The notes beneath the pieces were generated by a model. The model did no database searches. It was not told the DNA's origin and saw only the letters and a program-made list of their open reading frames with translations. Shown one piece after another: positions 25,501 through 40,500 of a DNA stretch of 64,000 nt (the stretch's first letter is position 1; each line of letters starts with the position of its first letter). The stretch is from Sialis fuliginosa. Taxonomy: Eukaryota > Arthropoda > Insecta > Megaloptera > Sialidae. Location of the stretch: assembly GCA_961205875.1 (NCBI GenBank), contig OY540819.1, positions 8,682,501-8,746,500 on the forward strand, in the 5' to 3' direction. The translations under genes and the position numbers were made by a program.

Positions 25501-28500
25501 ACAATGTGTGTTGACACCGGATACATGCATAAGCGATTTTGTCAGGAAGTGCTATATGGGCAGACGTCCACCGTACACCCAGAGGAAAAATGCGTACAGC
25601 ATACACACACACCTAACATATGTACTTATATAAAATACATACCTACATACATAAGTGCCGACTTCATTTATTTCGCGGGGCGAATAGTACTACATAAAAA
25701 GTTATTTTTCGTTCATAATAAAAATTAAGAAACATTAAATTTATAATTACATACAAAGAGAGACAGCTAGTAGTTTTTATTTTCAGGAAATAGGGGAAAG
25801 TATGGTATATTGGACCATTCGCTAAATTGGACCACCCTTATATCTCGAAAAGTCGTTTTTTGATTTCTTAAATAGCAACACAGTGCGATAGATGCCTAAC
25901 TTTATTGCATATCGACTATATTGTTTTCCTTGATAAGTTGAATGTTTTGTTTCCACAAATGTAAATAAATGATTTTTGATGTAATTTTGAGTGATTCGTG
26001 TTAAGGGTGCAGTTAGTACAAAGGTAAGCATACAGCGTTTTTAGTTTATAGTTTGCAGCAGCAATTTATCAACAATTAACTGGCGGCTTTGATAGGTTAT
26101 GTTTTTGTTAGATTTTTTCATCACTTTTCACACTGTTGGTTAAAAAGGACCGCACGTAGTTACCATAACTGGAATCATGAAACATGTACCAATAATTTGT
26201 CTAAACCTAAAACTACTAAGTATGCTAAATTTATATCTTATTTTTTTTAAATGGTCCAAATTAACCAATTTTCCCCTATGTATATGCCAGATAACTGCTT
26301 CTTTATTAAAATCGAGCATTAGTACTTTAAATTTATTTTTCTTTAAGATTATTCATCACAGAAATTTTTATTGTTACTTATTTTTTTTAACTAGTAAAAT
26401 TATGAAATTTGTTGGTTAACTGCTTCTGTGGGGTCACGCGTGGAATCGGCGCCTATGCATTTGTCATAAAGATCGGATTGAATTTTTCCCATGGGTTCGA
26501 ACAATTCATTGATTATCTATTATTTTTGTAAACTAGTTACAAATATGCTTGATTGACATGTAGTTATGTTTGTTAATGCTTTATTAGACCAGTTTTGGTT
26601 ATTCATTAGTTTTAACATATGTATCTACAATATGTGTACATCTTTTTTCATCCTTTAATTACAAAAAAATTCCACAACTGTAGATATTATTTTCAGCATT
26701 CTATTTCATAGAAAAATATTTTTTAATTAGATGAATATGTTTAAAACCATCGTTAGGTTTTTATTTATAAATATACTACGTATACCTGGTTAAGTTATAA
26801 CTTTTCGAGTATGGAGATTTCAGTATCTATAAGAGATACAGATTTGAAATTAATTATTTGTAAGGAGGGGGAGTAATACTACCTTAAAAAAATTCAAATA
26901 AATCCATGTGGTTTATTTTGAAATAGTAGGTATATAGATAAACAGAAAAATATTGTTGTATTTTACAGGTAAAGTAAATGAATACAAATAACGCACACGC
27001 CATCAAAAAAAGAATGTAGTAAAATGTATGCGGTTCTTGGAAACCGCTCTACTTTACTATTTCATTAAAACAGAAGTCTTGTAAACAATGAAGCCTACCA
27101 GAACTAATTCCTCTAATTGAATGATGGAATTATGGATTCCGAATGCATATACCAGTGTTAACAAACAGGTGTAACATTTTTTTTATAAATATTTGTATGT
27201 TTATTATTTTATAATATTTTTATTGAAATATGTATTTAGGTAATTATTAATAATTATATCAAAAACACAGCTACACAAAAAAAAGTGTGGAGCCAAAAAA
27301 GCGACCTATATAGCATTGTAGTATTGGTTGAGCATAGTCTCAATCCAAATTTTTGGAAGTTTCTGATTACCAGTTTTTTATTTTTTTATTTGAGCTCAAA
27401 TAAAAAAAAACGGTAAGCAGAAAATTTCAAAAAAAATTTTCACGTTAATTTAATAATTATAATTTATTTATTACTTAAACCATTAGTACAGATATTGGAT
27501 ACAATACGATTTAACAATGAAAATTATTAAATACTTTAGAGTTTCTTTTAAATTATAATTTAACAAATATGAGAGAGAAAATTAAAACTTACATTAGGAA
27601 CACTTAAAATAGACTAACTTCAAGTATTTCGAGACTACATTACATTCTAATTACTTTATGTAACAATAAATTATTTATTCATTTCTAGATTCAAAAATTA
27701 AATCTGAGTAAGAATGGTTACTCATTATTTTGGATACCAGTAATATTATAAAATTGAATAAATTTACAAATAGTAGAACCGAAATAACAAGAGATGGGAA
27801 TAAAATTAAAAACATTTAATTTATTTTAATTTTTCACCTCTTCGGATCTAATATTAAATATTATAAATCTTCAATTAAAAAATTAGTTGAAACAAATTAT
27901 CACTGTACTTTGTGTAAATATAAAATTTTAAAATTAACATCAAGTAACAAACTCGTATATAAATATTAAAAACTCTCATATTCGCGATATTTCACTTTTC
28001 TTTTACTGTTAATTACATCAATTATTAATTTTATGTAGGTATGTATGTAATGTTATACAGATATTTTCATGGTACTTTAAACACGAGAGTAAGTTCTGAC
28101 GTAGGAAAGTACAAATATTACACTTTTCCGAATGTTAATTATATTAATATAACATGTTTATTGTATCACAAATAGTTATTACGTTTAGTCTATTTGGTCT
28201 TTTAGCACATATTTCTTTCATATGAGGCTTTTTTATGCTATTATACAAACAGACAGATGAAAGTTAGGTTAATATAGTGTGGTTCCTATTGTGAATCTTC
28301 TCTTCTCCTACATGACCACTTACTTAAACGTCCAGTATTTAAAAAAAAAGTCTCGAAATAATGAAACCGATACGAGATTGACTTTAATTCAAATGACACA
28401 AATCTGAGTTGAGGCAATTAACATAAAACTATAAAACACACAAATTTTTAATGTTATTTACAGAAATACGCCGGCTATTTTTAGATTCAAATTACTTCAA

Positions 28501-31500
28501 AATATATACGTTCAATTTGACAATAAAAATTATATTTATAGGAAAATATTGAATTTCCAATTTTCGATTTTTTTTAAATTTTACTCATTTACAATAACAC
28601 ACATTCTCCAAATAACAAACAACCACGAAGAAGCTGTCTGAATGAAGAAAATAATATTTACTTTAATCCGTATGCATATTACCTACATAAAAAATATGAT
28701 TGATTATTAAAAAAAATTAACAAATAATGAATGTTAAGTTTCTTGTAACTCTGTCTTAAAATTCTATTTATAAACACATTTATATTTATGAACCTATAGT
28801 ATTTATTAATAGTCATATGGAAATACATACACAACTAAAACTACTACTTCAAAGAAAAAATAAAATAAATGAATACAAAATTATTATATTTTTATGCTAA
28901 ATTAGTAACATAATACTAATAATACACTATAAGTTAACGGATAGTATACATATTTGTGAAGCTAATATTTAAAGAAAAACAATACTAATTGCAAGAATAT
29001 TTTCTGTTAGAATTAATGCAACCTACTCAATCCTGTTTTACATTTTAACGATGTACTCCTATAGACAGATTGTTATTATTATTATTAGGTATATTTCATT
29101 GTTTTATTTTTAATTCATATAATATAGGTACATTGTATCATATATTTACCTAATCAGTACAATTAGAATCTAGAGCAATTATGGTATAAGTACCGATATA
29201 ATTCCGGAATGTGATATAAATAAATAATTTTTATTTACAGTATAAAAATATACATTATTAGAACGTATTGTAATGTATTTTCTCCATTGTTGTCTGTCTG
29301 TGTTTCTGTATACGCTGTAATCCAAAAAAGGCAAAATAGACGATTGAAATTTTATATTTTGGATCTTAAAATAGATCAGCAGGAAAATGACTTGGAAAAA
29401 CTCCAGTACAGTTTATTGTTAGTTTATTTACTAAATTGGTAGATAATTTATTAATTATTAAAAATATACAATAAAATAATAACGTTTTACTTGATTTAAA
29501 AAAAATATTAGTAATAATAATTTATTTCATCGAGAATAATAATTTGATATTTTTTAATAAAATATATAAATAAAAAAGTAAAAAAACTGTGGAGATCTGC
29601 TAGTATGTAGTATAATCAAGGGGCAATTGTTGTAGAACCAATATTGATGTCATCATTATGTATTCAAGTGAGTATAATCTTATTTCATGATGACTAAAAA
29701 AAGTTCATCATACGATACGATAATTTAAATTCTACAAACGTCAACAGTACACAGATGTATTTTGAATGGACTATTTTGTACGTGCTTTAAATGAGATCAT
29801 ACAATTTCACAATAGTTACTCTGATACAATAATTATTTTGAAGATTTTTGATCGTGATAACGCACTAGCCCGTTCATTGTGAAGCGATAATAAATTTTCA
29901 TTGTCCTATACGGTTTTTAGCGACATTTTTCCACAAAACTAACCTAATGAATATTGTGGTACAAACTATGATCTATTAAGTATTTAAAAATACCGGTTTA
30001 AATTTCGACGAGACGAGACAATAATAGTTTTTGACGAAACTGATTTTCATTTCTATTATACTTCTTTGGCATAGTGACATCTAGCGTGCAAATTTAAAAT
30101 CTGTTTTACCGGTTATCATAACAAAAATCTGTATTATCCATAGGTATAGAGCATGGACCGCGCATCTGAGCCGTTTCAAAAGAAAATGGTTTGAGATAAA
30201 CTTACCCTTATTTAAATAGGACTAACTATTTCATTCTTCTTAGAAAAAGAGATAGATATATCCCAAACGTCACCGCATCTCTCTCACTGTTATGAAGAAA
30301 TGTTACACCATTATGTTAATACAGAATGCTCAGTCCATGCTCTATGTCTATGGTATTATCTACACCTAACCTAAATTGTCAACGTGTATTTCATCTTCGT
30401 TTCGTTACTAATATTTCACCCTGAACGTGCCTATAGAAGTGTAACTTCAAAAATGTTCTACAATATAATTATCGGGCCACGGGAATATTTAACGGAAAAA
30501 TATTGCATGCATCATAAAAACACATATTTAACAAATAATTACCCTTAATCCTCCGTTAATTTCTTAATAAAAAATAAGAAGTCTGAAATATGACGAAACG
30601 TTTATATTAATAAATAATGTTATAACACATACAACGATTTTATTGACCTAAAAACCTCGAAGCAAAACAAAATAAAATCAAAAATGGTCATTTTCTAAAA
30701 TTCTACATAAAAAATAAAGGTTAGGTTAGGTTAGGTATAACTGTTTTAATGACCTAAAACCTCGAAGCAAAACAAAATAAAAAATAAAGTTAACCTTTTT
30801 GGCTTCAGAACGTCTTATTTCATCCACGAACTACCATTGACTGTCAAACTAAAGCAGTTTTAGTTTCCTCGACCTAATTTCTATTTGCACGACCCGTGTA
30901 CTTAATTGTGTTTGTTATTTAGATAAACTAATGGTGATGCCGAAACCGTTCTCGTTACAGTTTGTGTGTGTGTGTGTGTGTAACAGTACACATTGGACAC
31001 AATAACACAGTTTCTCATCAAAACTAAAAACAACAACCGCTACGCATTGAGCTGATGTTCATCATCAGGTCAAATAGGTCACTCGAATTATTCTTATACG
31101 GTTGGTGAAATGTTACCATAAAGTACTCACGATTTCAACGCTCAATTTTTGTGTCATTGTAATAAATATGTTTTATGAATGTAAAAAGTATAGTGGCTAA
31201 GCATTATTTCATTTTTTTATTTGGTGATGAACGTTTTGTCAGCTGGATATTATCTTTTTCTGAGAGCTTCTTCGTGTATTCATTTATTTATTTATGTACA
31301 AAATGCATGGGTTAATAAGTCGTTCATTTATGATTGCATTTAGTGTTTTTTATATCTCACTAGCGCATTGGATCCGGTGTTATTCGGGTTAATATTCACA
31401 AAATCATAGTGACCTAAAATATTCAACATGCCCACCTAACATACTCACCCAGCATGCCTACCCATAACACACGGTTCACCACGAATTGTTTTTTCCCGGA

Positions 31501-34500
31501 TTCGTGAAATTTACACAAAATATTCACAAATTATATACCTAAACATAACCTATCCATTAGTGAAAACCGGAATAAAATCCGTTCAGTAATTACTGAGAAA
31601 ATCGTGTAAAATTATATTTTCAAACTCCCAGGAAACACCAGGTCCCATCTTAGAATTTGTATGAAAAAAAAAAATAACAAATCATAAATATCGATTTTAC
31701 CTTTTTTATTTTGACTAAAACTACAAAATCCTATGAAAATTAACGTAAATTCTTTATGCTATACCTATAGTGTATTTAAGCTATCTATTGGCGATTATTT
31801 ATTGTTCTATGGTTATTAGTTTCTCAGAGATATAAGCTTTCAAAAGGTGACACTATTACTATGTATATTATATTCATGAAACAAAGCTATAGAACTCACA
31901 AAAAGTGGAGATATTCACTTTAGGTTTCAGATCTAAGACAAGTCACTCAGTTGCCAATGCGACTAAGTACATTTTAAAAATTATTTTTTAGTTTCAGCAC
32001 CAGTAACATTTTCTAATAAATTGAAGAAAAAAAAACATTTTTAATAAGTAAGTTTGTATACCTATAAAATATTTTTATTATTCTTTGATATGTGGGTCTG
32101 CAGATTTAGCACTATCATTAATATCAGGAGATGATTAATTTCGGCAGCATCTTGGCCATTCCTAGTATAAATAATAAATTAACCCCTCAAATGAAAAGCC
32201 AATAAACTCGTTCATGCGATATGCAATAACCTCTATATACATATGTACGTACAATCACATATTCAGTACGACGATGGTGAAAACGCCGCTATTACGTTCA
32301 GAACAATGTAATATATTCATGGGAGTTCGTTGATCTGTTTAAATCTCTTCGCGGGCTTGAATTATATATGACAGAACACATTATCCGCGACTGCTAGAGG
32401 GGGTCGTAAATAAAAAATATGTAAAAAATTAATTTTGGTAATTGTTTTTAAACATTTTATTTAATGCAGGCCTATAAAAACATCTGCCAAGTAAATGCAC
32501 AGTGCTTCCTCGTGCTAAATTCACTAAAACCGATAGTGTTCAGATAAATTGCCTGGCATTGGTTAACCAATTAATTTTTATACAAATTTTACTAAAAAAT
32601 CTTAGTTCGAATTTTTTCTTAAAACGCACCTGAATATTTTTTTATATATTTTTAATTTTTTGACAATTTCAATCTAAATCTAAATTTATGCAAATGTCAA
32701 AATGACATTTAAAACGTCAAAGTGACATTTAAAACGCCAAAGTGACATTTAAAACGTCAAAATGACACTTAATATATCCAATCAAATATCAATTTAGAAA
32801 AACAAAACACGAATTTTTAAAATTAATTTAGATAAATCTTTGTAAGGGAATATTTTACAACAAACGTAGTAGACCCATATTATAGGAAATTTAATTCTCT
32901 ACAAAAAATATTCTATAAAATTTTCTCGTAACATGTGTCGTTCTTGAGATATCTTGAAAAAAGAAATATTTTGGGGTGTCACCCCTCCCCCTTACACACG
33001 ATATTGATGATTTTGAAATGGGACCGTTCTCAAACCAAACCCAACCATCCGACCAAGTTTCAATAATATCGGTTCACTGGTTCATGAGTTATGCGTGTGA
33101 CAAGGATTCAGGGGACAGACGGACGGATACACGGACACACGGACACACGGACAGACAGACAGACACGGAACGAAAAGTGTTTGTCTTGACGTGAAACGGA
33201 TAAATAAATTTAAAATTTTGAAATTGGAGAACTTTTTTTTTGTCTCAATCTGAAACGATCACATAGCTTCTCGTATCTTCGATATTGCGAGGAAGCAAAA
33301 TTTAATATTTTTTATGTAAGATTGTTGCCCAAAAAATAATAAATTAATATTAACGATATTTTATAAACTTTTTAATTTTATTTAGTATTCAGTAATACAG
33401 CATATGCTAAATTGAAGAAAATGGAGGTATATCATACTTAATTATTGTCAATGTCATAAGGCTTCCGGTAGAATCAAATAACTGACATAATCTAATTTAA
33501 TCTGACTAAAGATATGATTTATACTGATAAAAAAGCTATTTTTATATTCTGTCAAGCTAGCAATTCTCCATAAAAAGTGGTATGGTATCAAATTATTTTT
33601 TTTTTTACTTTTTGATCGAATAAACTCTATTGTAGTCTACTGAACTTCGCTAGCTTGGGTCCTCCTTTATCCAGAGCCCTAGGTAGTTGCCTAAAGTACC
33701 TTATACTGTGTCACTAGATATATACAGTTAACTCGGACTTCGATATCTCGAACTTAAAATTTTCCGAAAATAAATTTAATTTAGTAACATTATGCCATCC
33801 ACATGCTAGTTAGTAGGTTAAACATGTTATATAAGTAGTGTAAGGTCTAGACATACTTATTGTTGTCATAGATTCGATTCAGACCCTGAACTACTCTATT
33901 CTATGGATATACTTCAGAGCTGCACGTGAGATTGTTGTTTTGAAGCAACATAAAAATTATTCACGGAAAAAGTGATATCTTAGTAATAGTGTCAATTTTA
34001 TGTGTGCATGATATGTATGTTTATATAATCACATTAAAGTATACAGTGTATTCCAAGTTTATTAAGATATAGGAAATTTAACATGAGGGCAATTAGAAAT
34101 GTTGTAGTAACCTTTGGTCAAATTTAACGATGTATCATTGCTGCATTTTGAAATGCCGCGACAAAATTTAATAAAATAGTAGGTAATTAGTATTTTGTTT
34201 TCAAATTTATATCTGTCCAAAAATATTATTATAATTTTATCTAGGATGTTTACTTTAAGTTGAAAACAAAATACTGTTGATTAATTTAAAATTTATCAGT
34301 TAGTTTCGAGGCGGCATTTCAAAATGCACCAATGATATATCGTTAAATTTGACCAAAGGTTATTACAACATTTCTAATTGTCCCCAAGTTAAATTTCGTA
34401 TGTCTTAATCAACTTGGAGTACACTGTATAATATTACTTAAGATAAGTATATTGTTTTCATTTATCATGTCGGGTATTAGGTATAAAGAATTTGCTCTAG

Positions 34501-37500
34501 AGCAAAAGCTAAGCTAACATTACATGCTAGGCGTCAAATCATTGTGCATTTGTCCGGTATTTTAGAGCAGTGGTACCTAATAACTGTATAGTAATGTATA
34601 TGTTATGAATTTTATGATATACTATTGATTTCTACTTAACGCGCAAGCGTCGAGTTCATTCATATGAACCATCATATCATTCATTAAAACTGTCATTAAG
34701 CTGTCGTTTATATTTAATACCCCTGAGATAAATTTTTTATAGTAGATCTCGGATATTAGACACAACTTTATTTCCCGGATTTTTCGTAACTCAGACAGAC
34801 CCATAACTTTTTTAAAACGATAAATCGATAGTTGACCGTACTGTAGATCCAAACAACATTGATAAAAAACAGTATTGAAGTTCCACTAGTTATTTTTTAA
34901 TTTTATATTAGGATCATTTTAATTGAAGTTGTTTGGGAACCATTGCTCAAGATATTTATGATTATTTTATATTAATTAAACTGAAATCACACCTTAACCA
35001 CAATAAAACAATTCACAAGAAGTCCTCATCAGGAGCCTAACAGTATCAATCAAAAATGTAAATAAAATCCAATTAAATAGCCAATAGTGGATATTTTCAA
35101 TTACTACTACAGATTAATTCAAATTAAACTACCAACCTCAACCGATTTGCATATAGATAATAATCTTAAACACCAACCTCTTACAATTATCTTATTATTA
35201 ATAATAACACTTACAAGTACAATTAACTTTCAGAACGTCCATCCCTCGCCCATATTTCAAAGACTGTAAGGCATTAACATATGGGCATATTTTACTTGCT
35301 TATCAACAAAAGCACATTAGTGTTCCGTACTTTGAATCCGTTACAAGTTGCACAGCTGCATTCTGCTTTTCTTGTTTAACCGCAGAGATATGCATGTAAT
35401 TTTTAATAGCCTGTCTTCGATTAATATGCGTTCGTAAGAAGGTATATTTTCGATCGATGCATCTAAGGTTGCATTTGTCCATATGTCGTTTGTGTGTGGC
35501 CTTAGAAAAGTTATGCGTTTTAAAATTTATGAATACCTATCCGGTATTATGAACGATAAATACATCTTCGAGTAGAACAGTGGTCGGTAAACTGTGGCTC
35601 TTTGCGTACATAATAAAAATGTCATTTTATTCAGAGATCAATAATTCCACATTTTTTTTAGTTCTGTACCGAAATCGGAAATATAGAACACTTAAGGAAT
35701 CTGTCTGTCTGCTACAGCTTTTTTAACCACTAAATCTAAAACTGAGATTTGCATAATAGGCATGATGCCAGTAACAAAGTATCACTGAAATTATGATTTT
35801 AAATAATGAAATAAGTTAAAAAGATTCTAAAAAATGTATTTATTTTTATATCAAAAGCGAGATTATTATGATTTTTGTTAAAATAAAAACGCAAAATACA
35901 ACAATCCGCCATGTTTGATAAAACACCAGTCAGAGTGGATGACGTCACGGCTACGTAAACGTCATTTCTGTTTCATTAATATCTGCACTGTTTATACATT
36001 ATTTTGTGGTTTTAAATTATCAATTTACTCAGTTTTGTGTTACCAAAAGTAAAACCAAAAAACATTAGCGATGGAACAAGGATTTATTATAGTTGACAAG
36101 GAGTGTTTACATAGGCGTGACGTCAAAAATGCGCCATGACCCATGCGAGTGTTTTGGCGTCAAATTCAAAATTAATTTTAAAAGGGCCAATTTTTGTGAT
36201 TAAACCTTTATTTTTTGCAGAAATAAGCATTTGTTTGGAAATAAGAGACACGTAAGATGCCTATTATGAAGGACAAATACATCTTCGATTTACTGAGTAA
36301 AACAACGGTCCGTAAACTGTGGCTGGACCTTCAATATATTGCAACGCCGGCATGATATTGTTGGGGATTTTTTACAAGTTATTTAAAACACCGTAACGAA
36401 GGTACCGTGTATACAAAAATTCAGCTAACTGCTATTTTTTTCGCAGTTGAAATCTAAAATTACTGGACTAAACACACAATCTGTCTGTCACAGCTTTTTT
36501 AACTACTGAATCGTTTGTATTTTATACAAAACTGAGATTTTGCATAATTGGTGAACCAGTATAGATATGAATTATAAAAATATAAAGAAAGTTTTGACGC
36601 TTTTGTGGGGGGAAAATGGGTAGCCAAAATTTTTTTTTAAATTAAATCCCAGCGAGTGAGGTAGTAAATGAAAGAAGTTAATAGAATTTAAATATGTGTG
36701 TAAATGATTTGTTGTTATCAAAATCTTAAAAAAATCGAAAAAATATTTTGTCCCCTGCTCATATCTCCGACAAACCAAGACTAAAACTTTTATCATGTGC
36801 AAAGCTCTAGAGCTTGTATTCTGATAATAAATGATTTTTATTAATTTTTCAAATTTTATATGTAAATATTGTATGCAATAATTTTAAGCATTTTAATATT
36901 TTTTGTCGAATTTTTAAGTAATTTAATTCAAGCCCCTCGAGAATTTTTATAATATCACACCACTGAATACAATAACCATGATTTTCGTAATAATATAGCT
37001 TTGTATTGTTCTGTCGTGTTCAGCGTAAAATGATAAAATTTTGATAAGAAATTCGAGTTTGATGATAATTTTAAATCTATACATATTAATGTATGTATAT
37101 TATAACGATAATATTTATTAAAATGTTATCTTGTAATATGATTAAATGTGCAATTTTAAATACTTTTAATATACATTTAAGTAATTGCAAATCACTTGAA
37201 ATGAAATATTTTGTCCGTTTAATACACTAAAAAAATTATTGCTTAAACAGATGAGGACAACACGAATCGTATGAATTTTTCCATCATTAATTATTGTTTT
37301 ATTTAAATAAATATTATACTCGTGTTCTGTATCGAAATCGAGTCATAGCCTTGTAACTACTGAAACTTTGCCCTAAAATACATATTTTTACATTTAAAAA
37401 AAATCCAAATTTATTTAAAATCTTGAATTCATTGTGCTGCCACCTTTTTGATAGTATTGAAATTGCTATACTAATTGAATTTTCTGTAAGTATTGCTTTG

Positions 37501-40500
37501 ATTGTGTTATCGAATAAATTGAAAAACTGTGGTACGAGACACTAATATGCGAGGGACGACTCGCCCTTGACAATTTTTTTAAAGAAAATTGTAGAAATGG
37601 ATATTTCCATCTGTTTTATAGAGAATATATGATATTTTCCACTATTATATACATTATATCTAATTGGTTCAACAAAAATGCCATATTCTTTCGGGAATGT
37701 CATCTAACTTATACAAAATTTAACCTTTGGCTCTTATTTTAGTCATGGGCAGTCTTTCATTAGGTATATTTTTATACGAACGAATTATACATTTCATAAA
37801 AATGTCTAACATTAAAACTTTTTATTGTATTCTGAGTGCAGATATGGTCATAAAATTATAGTATAATACATAGAGGTATATTATGTAAATTTATTTGTTC
37901 AAGCATTAAGAAGAAAAACTCTCCATTTTATGCACTTCAAGGTTTTTTATTAGAATATTTATATGCCATGATACTTCCTTGATACAAAATTATAAATAAC
38001 TTCTTCATATGAAGTTTAAGCTAGATGAGTAATATCAAAAACAAAAAATTATTATTTATACATGCTTACAAAAATGTATATTTTACAATAAGATATATTT
38101 ACCGATAACATACCTATATTAATGTATAGATATGTAATTTTTATCAACTGCATTGTTTTATTAATATTGACATATTAGAAACCAATTAAAACACTTCACA
38201 ATTGTATATTTCATTATAATTTTATAATCGAAGAATCGGAAATAATATCCATATAAATAACCCTATCTTTAACTGCGTTACTTATTTGAATTTCTGATAA
38301 TAACGCCTCCCAGGCCTGGTGATAAGGTAAATCAGGTAAAATCTAGCAACGACGACAACGAAAGTAACAGACCCGAATATTTCTGTCGCCAGACCTGATG
38401 TTTTTATATTGTACTCTATGAACTTTATGCAATAATTCAGATCACGTTACTTTTTATGAAATGAAATGGTCAAGCAAAGACAGTTCTCAGAATGTTGGCC
38501 ATGAAGATTCAGAAAGTCGTGGGTCACGACACGAATTTAAAAAAAAACATTCCATAGATCATCGTGAAGGCTTCAAAAATCATCAATATCAAATTTTACT
38601 TTACTTTAGATCAGAAAAAGTTAACAAAATTTTAATTGAAATAGTGTGTAATTACTGCATAATATGCGTTTTTTATTTGGGCATTGCTAATTAAAAAAAA
38701 TTCATATGCATTTATGGTACAAGGTGGGGGATTCGTAGTTTTACGAACTCCCTCCTCCCAAAAGTTGTACGTAATTAATGGATACTTCCTTACTAATATT
38801 ATAAAAAACTTAAAGTAATTTTTAAAGGAACTGTTCATTATTATTATTTTTTAAGTTCTTTACGTTTTTTGTTAGTATGTATATAAACGGTGATGCTTAA
38901 AGACACATTTCTTCCAGGGAGGAGAAGGGGTGTACTAAAACTGCAAAAAAATAAACAGTAGGTATAATAATGGCAGAAATGAATATTTTTTTACACATGA
39001 ATTAAAAATGCCTACATAGAAATATCAATGGGTAAGACAATTGCCCTGTTTTGTACATTAGTCCGGACGCCCATGTTAGTAAACACTTTTAGTTTCGTTG
39101 TCAAATATTAGACGTTATTATCAGTTTAGTAATGACATATTATTTGAACATACAGACATATAATATAGATAATGTTTGTTTTACACCAAACTGACAAAAC
39201 AGAAACACTGTGTATTTAAAAACAATTGTATGTAGATTTTGTTTTAAAAACTTTTAGTTTTGTGTAAAACTTGTATTCGAAGTTTACAAAAATATGTATG
39301 TAATATAGGTATAGATACTCTATTTTCAATAAATTGCAGGATATCTTTATGAATGTTTATATGTCCTTCAAAATTACTCATTCAGTATGTCAATATTTTT
39401 CCCAAGAATTCTTATTACATCTAGAAATCGACATACTCCTATTTTTAACAAAACAATTAAGAAAAGCTATAGAACCTGTATTAAATAAACTTGTATTTGT
39501 ACTCTTTTTGCATAAAAATATTATAACCGCATTTATTTAAAGTTTAAATAATTAATTGACAATATACTTCAATATTGACTTATTTCAAAATAAAAGTATA
39601 ATGACAACAAATAGATATCAAATAGTTGTAGAAAGAATTTATCACCTCCATACCAGAATTTATGGCGGGCCTTCTTTCGTTAAGAAATTTAAGAATTTTT
39701 TTAAGATTAAAAAATATATATTTCGTCGCACCGGGCCCACAGGCTAGATCCCTATCCAAAAAAGATATCTTAATAATCTTATTTTGAAAATAGTGTTGAC
39801 GTTTAGTTTTGATTTGTAAAATAATTTATAATACAGTCAAATTAGATTTTGAGCGGAATTCTCTGGGAACAGTATAATTTTTTTATGCCATAATGTAGGG
39901 GAGACATTGTAGTTTCACCACCCAAAAGTCCCACGAGTTAACTCGGGGAACCCCATTCAAAGTTTGGATTTTATGTAATTTGTTCATTTTCCTAGCTTAT
40001 AAAAATACAGCTATCTCGAGAACCGAAGTAGATATCGAAAATTGCTATAAAATACCCAACAATATGACTAAATAATATTATATTATAACCTTTACTCAAA
40101 CGTTTGGTGTCACGTTCATCTGTTTACCAAAAATCGCTATAATTTAAATATATATTAACACATTTTGACTTATAATTATTAACTTAACTTAAAATAAGCT
40201 ATGGCTTTAACACATACCTCACTGGAAGGTATTTCATAACACTCAGCAATTTTTTGGTAGAGTTCCTTTACATTTGAAAACCCAGAAATCAACCCCGTTG
40301 GACTCCCATGTGCTAACTGGCAATGAAACACCAACTGCGGCCTTCCCACAGGAGATTCTACAGAAGGACTCGTCGGAGTTATCGGGATAATAGAACTCAC
40401 TGTTGACATCTTCTTCATGATCGATTTCTGCTGTACCCCGTTGTTATTAACACTCGCATTCGTAGTGAGATAATTCGGACGTTGTGGTGGTTCCAGAACA

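Larger units (their letters stand above)
15735..40217 (-). other. GIPC intron 1 (24.5 kb), rich in mobile elements
   Basis: The intron runs from the donor GTATGT after residue 107 to the acceptor TTGTTACAG before [10 protein letters not shown]. It separates the N-terminal leader and first part of GH1 from the rest of the protein. Recognisable elements inside it have their own entries. Long stretches (about 26.5-30.1 kb, 31.0-32.5 kb, 34.7-38.4 kb) show only AT-rich sequence, short low-complexity tracts and eroded repeats. I see no gene inside the intron on either strand. Confidence 0.85.

Noticed and set aside
25402-25728. 108-codon open frame rich in His, Thr and Tyr
   Set aside because: Much of it is translated (CA)n and TACATA-type simple sequence, with no domain or splice context.
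32976-33194. 72-codon open frame
   Set aside because: It lies inside element C and its second half is a translated GGAC/GACA microsatellite.
33728-33780. Solo pogo-like end (ACAGTTAACTCGGACTTCG)
   Set aside because: It looks like a TIR of a Tigger-type element, but I found no matching opposite end nearby, so its boundaries cannot be supported.
34622-34852. 76-codon minus-strand frame ([20 protein letters not shown]...)
   Set aside because: Composition is plausible but I recognise no domain, splice sites or partner exons.
38461-38694. 77-codon frame starting with a charged stretch that looks coding-like
   Set aside because: The first half has plausible composition, but the rest is low-complexity hydrophobic sequence. 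There is no family match and no second copy. It might be a relic, but the evidence is too thin to list.
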